Part shown: positions 55,989-64,000 of the stretch, piece by piece
Numbering within the stretch: position 1 is the stretch's first letter
Layout of the letters: each line of letters begins with the position of its first letter
Assembly: GCF_004011695.2 (NCBI RefSeq)
Contig: NC_082421.1
Span: 1,308,501 to 1,372,500 of the forward strand
Source of the DNA: Ascochyta rabiei
Lineage: Eukaryota; Ascomycota; Dothideomycetes; Pleosporales; Didymellaceae
Length of the DNA: 64,000 bases
Direction of reading: 5' to 3'
Translations under genes and position numbers: made by a program
The notes under the pieces: model-generated
Databases searched by the model: none
Told to the model about the DNA's origin: nothing
The model's input: only the letters and a program-made list of their open reading frames with translations

Positions 55989-57420
55989 CTAGTCATCGCA
56001 TCGTACTGTTGCTTGCAGAAGGCTCTTGTTTGATGTTGCTGCTCGTATACTGTGCTCAGGATTCGCGATCTGAATCGGTCGCTCTACATCGAGCTGTTCC
56101 AAGCTTACAACCGTGGCGTTTCCAGTATAGTACCCTGAGTCTACGGTGGGAAGGCCCAGGATCTGGCCGCTATTAGGGTCTCGCACTGCGATGAAGGCCC
56201 CTGATGGGCCCCGTTCTCGCTTCGACAATATTTGTGTCCGTACGAACGTGTATATGATAGGCAAGCAGGTGCAGACTATGCCTAGCCACATCTCAACCAG
56301 TCTGCCATCGTTAGCAATGGTTGATGATTTGAAGTATAGGAGTAGATACATACAACCAAATAAAATTGGCTACCAAACCCCATGTGGCGTCTGTGGGCAC
56401 AATCTTCATTCCATGGACAACTTGCTCAACTCGAATGAGGCTGACCACGCACACACTAGATTTCGTTAAGACGCATGATGAAACGTGTCAAGTGCTTTAC
56501 TCACAAGGAAGCTGTCATTAGCAGCAGTGCTGCTCCAATCTTCCGACGCAAAGGAAGTTGCAGCTTGTGTAGTATAAAAACAGGCAGTACAAGCAAAACC
56601 AGACCGGTGGCTGCATTGATACATGCCGTAGCGAGGAAATAAGAGTTAAGGTTGATGCAGTCCCCAGTCGTGATGGAGAAATCCCAATATTTCTCGATCG
56701 GCTGGCAGACCCATGCAAAGCCAAGTGCGTTGAGCATACCATTCACGACCGAGACACACATAACAAGGTAGACAGTAAGACGGAAACTAGCCTTGAAGGG
56801 GGACACTCTCAAGTAAAACAGGCATAGCGAGACTTTTGTGAGCATAGTCGCAAAATTGGATAGTATAGGTCCTGCTATGTCGCCGATCTTATTTTAATCG
56901 GTCAGTACAGTATACACATTGAAGCTGCCGCTTTTTCGAAGGGAAGAGTGCTTTACCTTCATCAATGCGTAGAACTTATCAGCTGGGCAGTCCCAGATAT
57001 GAATACCAAGGCAGTTTGTTGTTTCTGGACACTGTCAATAACCTCAATGCACAGTAGTATATTCACTACTCACGGTAGCACACGTAGACTGAAAAGCCCA
57101 GAGCAAATGTCTATCGAACTTCAGCAAAGGCGCAGGTTGTAAGGAATATCCGTTATGTACCGTTGCCAGCATGATAGAATCTACGTGAGTCAGTATGGGG
57201 TGCTGTTTTCGATCAAGCAATACTTGCAGTCATCCCATCCAAAGTTGCGCAGTATGCGGTGCTTCGTGTACAACCTAACGAGACAGATAGGTATAGTGAT
57301 CACGGCGCCGAGCACAGAGACAACGATAACACGATGCGCGATCGACTCTGGATCGTTGAAGTTCGAGACAACACCTGGGGGAGGGGGCATCGCTCCAACC
57401 ATGCTGCTATCTGAACGCAT
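55989..57420 (-). CDS. PTH11-type seven-helix membrane protein (fungal rhodopsin-like domain)
   Basis: Predicted 371 aa from seven exons (57420-57228, 57180-57161, 57110-57074, 57024-56957, 56887-56505, 56455-56354, 56301-55989). The frame closes exactly only if the first intron uses a GC donor (GCAAGT at 57227-57222). Splicing then gives FGWDDYSIMLATTFALGFSV and later GIHIWDCPADKFYALMK, both hallmarks of this family. Seven hydrophobic segments follow, for example LTVYLVMCVSVVNGMLNAL, with a conserved Cys-rich loop (FAWVCQPIEKYW ... DCINLN) and a cytoplasmic tail rich in Ser/Thr. Members include PTH11-like candidate GPCRs of plant-associated fungi. The ligand is unknown. No disruption is visible. 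Confidence 0.85.
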
Positions 57421-58941
57421 GTCAGGGTGCGATGAGCGGTGTTCGGTCCACCCTCAGACAGTGATGAGAGGAAGGCCTAAAGCATAGTGATAAGGAGGCG
57501 AGTGGCCATTGCTCATGATTCTTTGTCCTGCTACCATGGGCGGCTGGCCCTGTACCGGTAGATCTTGAGACGGCGCGACAGGTTCTAGCCCCGAATGCCA
57601 TATGTGCGGGAAAGGGGCCCCGAGCCGCGCCGTGCTCGCGCACACCAATGGTTCACTCACTCGGCGAAATAATCGGTCCGTCTACATTCCAATTTTTCAC
57701 CGAAACCAGTGCATGAACGCCTCATCGTAAGAGCTCCAATCTGATGCTGTCGATCATCTGCAAGTCCGCGACAGCAATCGCGCCCACGTCTGGGATCGAC
57801 CCATATTTCGCTAGTTGTTAATTCGATGCCAGTGTGTATCTAATTGTCGTCTTTATGAACTTACATCATCCGGCACGCAAACGACAGCCCTGGGTTCTTT
57901 TGCGGTCCTGCAATCTTGCGAACGACTTCAGTCTGCAACACAACACCTTACGCATCGCACACCAGCTCTATGTTGGCCATTGAGGTCGCAACTAAGACAT
58001 TATTCGCTAGTAAATCATTGACTAGTCAGTAAAAAGTCTGTAACGAAACTCAGGGCACCCCATATCTCATAAATTCCCGAGGACGAATCTTTGTACTTCC
58101 CTGATCCGGCTGCTAGAAATGCCCTGGTGTTGCGGGACTTTTGTGAATACTTCGTAGATAGGCTAACTGTCCGCCAACACATGAGATTAGCCCACACAAG
58201 TCATGGACATTGACAACGACAAATGCTCTGCGGATGCTTTTTTTGGCGATTAAAATCGCAACATTTTCGTTCTCTACACGCTCCGAGGTCACAAGAGGTC
58301 GCAAGAGCTATGGTTCGAGCTGGAATGTCGTTCTGGTTATCATCAGCTGCAGATCGGCTGAGAGGATTATCAGGGTACTGTTGAGAACCATGCAATAATT
58401 CGGCGGCTATCGGCCGTAAGGCACCGCAGGACTCGGAAGTCATCATGCATCCTTCAAGCATAAAGGCGAAGAATGTTCTCATCTTTGTTCACTGTTGTTC
58501 TTCCTAGTCATTTTGCCTTGGTAGTATTTAGTAATTATACACTTTCTAATTTAGCTGCCAGTTGGAATCTTTGTATTCCAAGTGAACAGAGTGTGTAGGT
58601 CAAAGGAACCACTAGTCGTGAGTGTGACAGTCATTCTAGAACGATTGAGGCAAGTGGACCATACGCAGACGCGACTCCACCGTGAATGATGCCGTGCACG
58701 TACGCATCACCCAGAAATTGGTATCAACCACAACTTGTCGGTCAAAGGAAAACGGGCGATTAAGCACCATGGAGAACCCAGACCTCGTCCAATGGCACAA
58801 CAGAGGCTTTTGTCAGTCCCAGCGTGAGATGACGAAGCCGGGCCATGGTTGTGTCCATCAGGGGAAGGTAAACAGAGACAATCGAACTGTCCAGTGCTTC
58901 CCTAATCGATGCGTCCGAGCTTTCTTCAAGCGATGCAGAGG
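57421..58941. other. Intergenic, 1.5 kb
   Basis: No gene, repeat or RNA recognised. Short frames on both strands (for example 58201-58482 minus) lack coding character that I can defend. Confidence 0.35.
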
Positions 58942-60943
58942 CTAAGGTACAAGACTTGGCTGTATCGTCTTGTGGTTGTGACGTGGGTCAAGCTGGTCCT
59001 CTAGTCCTGGTGAAGTGCTTACGCCCGCAGAACTGGTATCTCGCCATGTATCCGGGCTCTCCAAAAGGGCTCTAAGTTGTGCCAAATCTGGAAGAAGCGT
59101 TTTGTTTAAGGATTCCAGGACTATAAGCGCCTCTGAACATGGCACTAGCTTTTCGACGTAGTCATGTAGTTCCTTTTTACCCAGCGCAATTCGCTCTTGG
59201 GTGACGTTTCTTTCCAGATGACGATTTATTGTAGCTATCGGAAGCCAGTTGACAAACTCAGGAAACAGTGCGCCTGTTTCGACTCCCACGGGACTCACGC
59301 CCTGGAGCTGGTCAACAATGATGGTCCGCCAGAGGATCTCGACTCAGGACTGATGGCTGTTCACAGTTAATCTCTGCTTATACTGATACAATGTGGGTTC
59401 GAGCTACTAGCTTGGGCGTATTTTGGCGATGTTTCGGTAAGTCAAGCTTCAATGCCAGAGCGCACATATCTGCAATCCCGAAATCCAGCCGATCCACATC
59501 ATTGGGTTAAGTTGCATGTGCAGGACTGCAACCGATGCTAGTGCTCTGACCACAACATCTACACGGGTCTCTGCAACGCAGAGCCTCATGTTAGGTAGGA
59601 GCTCAAATGTTGGTTGATGGCTCCAAGTAGGTCCGGACAGTAACGTGTTTTTTCCACCTCCAACCACGACTCCGAGAGCTTTCTGTTGGACGAGTAATCC
59701 GGAAACCAAGACGGAAGTGTTGCTGCAGTAGGTCCAGCGCTTACGAGAGAAAGTATAGCGAGCTCGAACCTTGCCTGCATCACGGAGTAGGTTAATTTCA
59801 CGAACGCCTGTTCAACCTATTTCGTATAATCGGATACAATCCTGGATACGCTGCCTCCTTGCAACTCGGAGACAATTTCCAGAAGGGCGTAGAGCTTACC
59901 TCGTGGATAAGTCGCTGTTAGCGAGTGGCTTGCAGTAATGACAGAAAGAAAGTCCGGCGGCTTACCGCTCGCAACCTTCTCCTGGCAGTGGCCAGTACAG
60001 GTTTCTGTATCGAGTTGAAAACCCTCTCTGTTACAGCAGTCGATGCGAAATCCGGGAACCTTTTTGCTGCAGCAAATGCTGATTTAGCGAAGCTGTAGTC
60101 TCGACCATTTACACACTCGACGTTTGCGGCGTGCAGGAGCAGTTGATAGTTGAAGCATAGGTCACCCAATAGCACTCCAATGCGAGGTGACAGGACACGT
60201 TCTTGTAGCACCCACATTCTGAAGAAACAGTTCCGGGACATGATCGCTAGAAAGGCAACCTGCTCTTCTGTGTCCAGGTCTTTCAGTCCCTTGTATCCTT
60301 GGTTGGGTGAAGGTACGTGATCGGTTGATGTTGACACCTCAACTCCTGCATTTTGGGCCACTTTGCCAAGATACGGCTGGGCGCCTGCTATATATTCATA
60401 TGACTCTCCTAGCCACACAATGGTGTGGCTCGCTTGCGTACAGATCTTACCCATCAAGGAGACTTGTTGAGAGCGTTCACGCAGATCTTCCTGACTGATG
60501 CTTTGTGCATCAATCCAGAAATAGGCAGTCGCTCCATAGGCTCTTTCTAAGAGTGTCTTTGAATTCGGTTCTTTGTAGCTATCAAACATTTCTTCTCCAT
60601 GTGTGCGCCATGACTGGAATTGTCGTATCCGCCGCAGTGCGTCCCGGAGATCGCGCGAGGCAAGGATAATCCGATCTCGACAGAGAACTGGGTAGCAACG
60701 AAAGACTTTGGTAGAGATGTTCGTGCAAGGATCGGTGTTTGGGCTCGGGTCTCCACAGGTGTATGAAAGCGCAGTGTAAGGAGGATCTGTGCTGAGTGGT
60801 GAAGAGATTAAGTTTATCTTGAGCTCTTCATGAATGTCGCTTACATCTATGGCTTTTTCGATGGAGACAAGACGTATCCAGCTATCTTGCAGGGGGTGAT
60901 AATCAAAGTATGGTGAATCTCTCTTCGATTTGAAATTCTTCAT
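58942..60943 (-). pseudogene. Decayed heterokaryon-incompatibility (HET-domain) gene
   Basis: From ATG 60943 the N-terminal part is intact: WIRLVSIEKAIDVSD, then the HET-domain blocks TALSYTCGDPSPNTDP, ATAYFWIDAQSISQEDLRER, SLMGKICTQASHTIVWLGE and RMWVLQERVLSPRIGVLLGD. After residue 341 a TAA (59918-59920) stops the frame. Homology resumes one base out of frame (TYPRGKLYALLEIVSELQGG), hits a TAG at 59817-59819, continues (LPSWFPDYSSNRKLSESW), shifts again near 59640 and ends with FVNWLPIATINRHLER at about 59200-59260. So at least two stops and two frameshifts. HET proteins trigger vegetative incompatibility. The intact first 341 residues might still be translated. Confidence 0.8.
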
Positions 60944-61169
60944 CCTAATTCATGTCCAAACTGACTTACCATTCTGGTATTCGAGGCTGTTCGACCTGTT
61001 ATTGAAAGACGAATCGCGTGGTGTAAGCGGCACTATCTTATAGAGTTCAAATTAGGCCAGAGAATAGAGCAGCTAATCATAGACGTCAAAGCGGACATAA
61101 CACAGACGGAAAGCCTTTGTGTTAAAACAAAACCCGCTTCATCTCCTAATAAGATCAAAAGTATCTCAC

Positions 61170-62140
61170 CTACAACCCAAGCGTCGAACTAATCCCCTCT
61201 GTCAAATTCGCCAAGATATTACTTCCACCCACAACCGCAACCAGGACATCTTTATAGCTGTCGGCGAGAATCTTTGCACCCTCGGGAATAGGCTCAGGAC
61301 TGCTACCGTACAGCTGCACCACCATATTACCCACACTCGCTAGGGTGATAGGCGCCTTACTTGGCCTCCAGCCGAGGTTGTACGGCAACTGCTCCTTCTC
61401 GAACAGGCTGCGCACGTAGTCGATATTAGCCATGCCGCTAACCGGGTCGCTCATAGCTTGGAGGTAAAGAGCGTTTTCACCATACGAAAGGATGGCTTCG
61501 CGGACGCCGTATGTGAAGTCCGGGTTCTTGGTCAAGCTGTCGTTGTAACGAGCGAACTTGGCCTTGCTGGCCGTTGGCACGTCGGTGACAGTCTTGCCAT
61601 TGAAGAAGGCAATGTACTGTTGCCAATTAGGGTTGTAGAATGGCTGGTCGTTGCCAAGAGCGGCGTCCTGACGGGATATAGACGCGTCATGCTCGATGGG
61701 AAAGTTGTGCATGTTCAGGTCGTCTAGGTCGAAGGAGCCCCCGAGCGGATTAGGCGAGGAGAGAAGACCGGCGCCGCCGATGGCAACTGTGAAGTCGGCG
61801 CCAATATTTAGGCCTTCTGCAAGGCCCTTGATCAGGACGGGGATAGTGTTGCCCTTGCCATTGTGCGGGATAAAGTTGTGGTTTGCGAGGGTGTTTAGAG
61901 CAGGACATGGAGAGCGGACTGCACCACATTGTTAGCATTGGCAATCGGTAGTATACAAACGCACTCACCATCACCAGACCCTGCAGGCTTGAAGTTGGTG
62001 AACCGAGGATCATTTGCAGGGGCCGGGCCAAGTGATTTGAGCAGAGCGCCAATGCCGAGCGGCAGGCCGAGCATCGAGCCGCCCTGGGGATGCGCAGCAA
62101 CGGTGGCTACCAAAACACCAGCTGCAATGGTAAGACGCAT
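61170..62140 (-). CDS. Secreted heme-thiolate peroxidase (chloroperoxidase/UPO family)
   Basis: Predicted 306 aa from two exons (62140-61969 and 61918-61170; 50-bp intron). The ATG at 62140 is chosen because it starts a signal peptide (MRLTIAAGVLVATVAAHPQG). The proximal heme ligand motif is SPCPALNTLANHNFIPHNGK with C62 in PCP. The distal acid-base motif is EHDASISRQDA (E133, H134, D135, S137, R140). The family uses hydrogen peroxide to halogenate or hydroxylate organic compounds (peroxygenase activity). EHD at this place resembles the short UPO/CPO types. Downstream YGSSPEPIPEGAKIL and a short hydrophobic C-terminus follow. Extracellular location is inferred from the signal peptide. Confidence 0.9.
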
Positions 62141-62840
62141 ACTGAATACGAAGTGTAGATATCGCGAGGTCACGGAGAAAGAGTAGGCGTAGAAGGCCAA
62201 ATTGGGGGCAGAGCAGCCTTTTGACCCAATAACGGCCATGACAATCCGATGACTACATCTTGTAATTTCGATGCTGCTAAGATCGCACAGTTACCTCGGA
62301 GTTTTTTGTTCTTCTTTCAGTAGGGCTGCTACGGACAGGAACAGGAGTGATGGGCGATAATCGACGTAGATGGCGTGTGGTTAGCTCCGGGTAGACTCAG
62401 ATCCGGCCCAAAGTGGACAAGCCGATCTACTGGTAATAGCAGAGCGTGGGAAGGCGGGGTCGAAGCAGAAGGGTAAGAAAGATAGTGATTGGTACTCAAT
62501 GTAAACTCGCCTTTCCATTCCACCAGTACATGCCTGTCTCTCTAAATTCCCGTTTTCGTCTGGGCAGTGCGAAACTGCAGATTGGCCTCGCTCTAGAGAT
62601 CGTCTGATTCGCCATTCGAAGACACATGCGGGAGGAGCTTGGCTGTGAGGTTCTCCAATGTATATACCTTGACATCTGCGCTTCAATCTACTAGGCATAA
62701 AGCCAGGTCACGCCAAACTCTGTTGGTATATTGTCGCGATTGCGCAAGAGGTATTCCAGGTCATCAGCTTCTATCTCTGCATACAGCCCAATGAAAACTT
62801 CCCTTAAACTGCAAGGACCGGGCGTTTTGTCGTATGCCAT
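62141..62840. other. Intergenic, 0.7 kb
   Basis: Promoter side of the peroxidase gene and 3' flank of the broken BTB-RING gene. Nothing else recognised. Confidence 0.4.
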
Positions 62841-63487
62841 TTACACTGCTCCGGGCCATGGGTATTCATTACCGCCACCGCAATCCTCGACGATCAACTG
62901 CAAGGTAGCTTTGCAGAACTCTGTTTCTTCCAAGTGCAGGCCAACGGTGTATGCATCGACGAGATCCTCCATCCAGTCGCCATCGTGGTCCACAGTCTCT
63001 GCCAGGAACCTGCCGCGATACAGCCGCTCAATGTAGATGTCCAAGCCGCGTCCGCTCACAGTTGGCAAATATCTGGTGAAGCTCGATGATCTTGTAGTCC
63101 AGTTGTGTCGACAAAGTGGGCATTTTGCGGTACCAGGCGCCGCCTGCTGAGTTCACTCTTGCAGACAGGAGGAATGGAAGTTTCCGCCGCACAAAGTACT
63201 ACAGTAGATCAAGTCTTCGGTGTGTGGCAGAAGCTCCCCGTGGCAGATAGGACAGTCGCCTTCAACGACCTGTCGTTTTGGCTGGAGGAGCTTGCGAAAG
63301 AAAGGAGAGCTCTTGCAGATTACGTCTTCGTGTAGTGTGAAACCCTTCTTTTGCGGGCCAACTCTAACATGCACCGTTCTCCAACCAAGACTGTTTGAGT
63401 GTAAGTAACAGTCTCCGAGTCCTTGATTTGGCTGACACACTGAACTCCATGCTTCTTGCGAACGCTGACGCTCGGCAACTTTGGCAT
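62841..63487 (-). pseudogene. BTB-RING gene with one in-frame nonsense codon
   Basis: Sister of the gene at 4115-5017. Exons 63487-63441 and 63390-62841 (50-bp intron) encode 198 codons in one frame, interrupted only by TGA at 63155-63153. The BTB first half is VHVRVGPQKKGFTLHEDVIC. The RING insert has CPICHGELL, a CSTLC pair, NFHSSC and, past the stop, KCPLCRHNW. The BTB remainder is LDIYIERLYRGRFLAETVD. The stop stands where the 4.1-kb gene has the Trp of CMDQW, so a TGG-to-TGA transition explains it. The reading frame elsewhere is clean, so the loss is recent, or the TGA is read through or a sequencing error. Confidence 0.75.
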
Positions 63488-63774
63488 ATCGGGGAGGAAG
63501 AAGCTCAACTCTTGTGTTTGTAGCACAATGAGCGTACTTCTACGATATTGCCTGCTCAAAATCAGCAACCGCTACCATGTTACGAGGTAAAGAACAACCT
63601 TCGGCGTGCGACGGGGCAACCAACGGTAGTTGTACGAGATACAACGAAGATGATATTTCATAAGGACTCACCTTGTTCACACACAGCCTCCCTCACCTCT
63701 TGTTAGCAGCAAGAAGAGGCGAAGCGAGAGAGCGAAGCATATCGGCTTGAGGCAACACCTAACTGAGTGCGTGT

Positions 63775-63990
63775 GCAAATGAGAGAGGGAGAGGAAAGGA
63801 GAGAAAAAAAAGAGAGAGAGAGAGAGAAAAAAAAGAGAGAGAGAGAAAAAAAGAGAGAGAGAGAGAGAGAAAAAGGAGAGAGAGAGAGAGAGAAAAAGAG
63901 AGAGAGAGAGAGAGAAAAAAGAGAGAGAGAGAGAGAGAAAAAAGAGAGAGAGAGAGAGAGAGAAAAAAGAGAGAAGACAGCAGCAAGCCA
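63775..63990. repeat. GA-rich purine microsatellite
   Basis: Runs of (GA)n alternate with short A-tracts (GAGAAAAAAG) over about 200 bp. On the minus strand this gives artificial Ser/Leu/Phe repeat ORFs. The stretch between 63488 and 63774 holds no recognised gene. Confidence 0.9.
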
Positions 63991-64000
63991 ACAAACCCAA

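Noticed and set aside
35742..62140. A secondary-metabolite biosynthetic cluster
   Set aside because: No polyketide synthase, NRPS, terpene synthase or other core enzyme was seen; only tailoring-type and regulatory families.
63677..64000. Ser/Leu/Phe-repeat ORFs on the minus strand
   Set aside because: Direct product of the GA/A microsatellite.
1..64000. tRNA or rRNA genes
   Set aside because: I looked for T-loop (GGTTCGAATCC-type) and cloverleaf signatures by eye and found none convincing; a covariance-model scan would be needed to exclude them.

Overview
This is nuclear DNA of a filamentous ascomycete, most likely a dothideomycete of the Pleosporales type. The evidence is compact genes with 45-70 bp GT-AG introns, an orthodox set of fungal proteins (Ski3, Rsa3, RSC1/2, RecQ/Sgs1, Ade12, OTU1), fungus-specific families (Zn2Cys6 regulator, PTH11-like receptor, HET domain, heme-thiolate peroxidase), and AT-rich stretches full of TA dinucleotides and TAG/TAA stops that look like repeat-induced point mutation (RIP) of transposons. 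The species assignment is inference.

Layout. 1-3.7 kb and 6.5-8.9 kb are RIP-degraded repeats holding three Fot1/pogo-type (DDE_1) elements, one inserted inside a relative. Between them (4.1-5.0 kb) lies a gene whose BTB domain has a RING finger inserted in it. 9-13.2 kb carries a secreted PEBP-like protein, adenylosuccinate synthetase and an omega-type glutathione transferase. 13.4-18.3 kb holds the most striking object: the superkiller gene SKI3 in two head-to-head pieces on opposite strands, as expected from a local inversion of its promoter and 5' third. Rsa3 and a tandem pair of BTB genes (one broken) follow. 21.5-25.6 kb is gene-poor. 25.6-32.2 kb has a DapA-type aldolase, an RSC1/RSC2 chromatin remodelling subunit with a RIP-mutated tandem copy of its 3' end and a 48-bp minisatellite upstream, and the OTU1 deubiquitinase. 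After 3.5 kb of non-coding, microsatellite-rich sequence come a Zn2Cys6 regulator, an AnmK/levoglucosan-kinase-like protein and a PLP decarboxylase (35.7-42.8 kb), then a large RecQ helicase (43.2-48.4 kb). The right end (49.7-63.5 kb) looks like accessory or secretome territory: sugar transporter, secreted GMC oxidoreductase, PTH11-like receptor, a decayed HET gene, a secreted heme-thiolate peroxidase, and a second BTB-RING gene stopped by one TGG-to-TGA change.

How the genes relate. Housekeeping functions (RNA decay, ribosome assembly, purine synthesis, chromatin, DNA repair) dominate the middle and are not an operon-like group. The Zn2Cys6 regulator, sugar kinase-like protein and PLP decarboxylase could be co-regulated. 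The GMC oxidoreductase can in principle supply hydrogen peroxide to the peroxidase 6 kb away. Both are inferences from position and family. Gene models were spliced by eye, so intron borders are best estimates; coordinates span from start codon to stop codon including introns.
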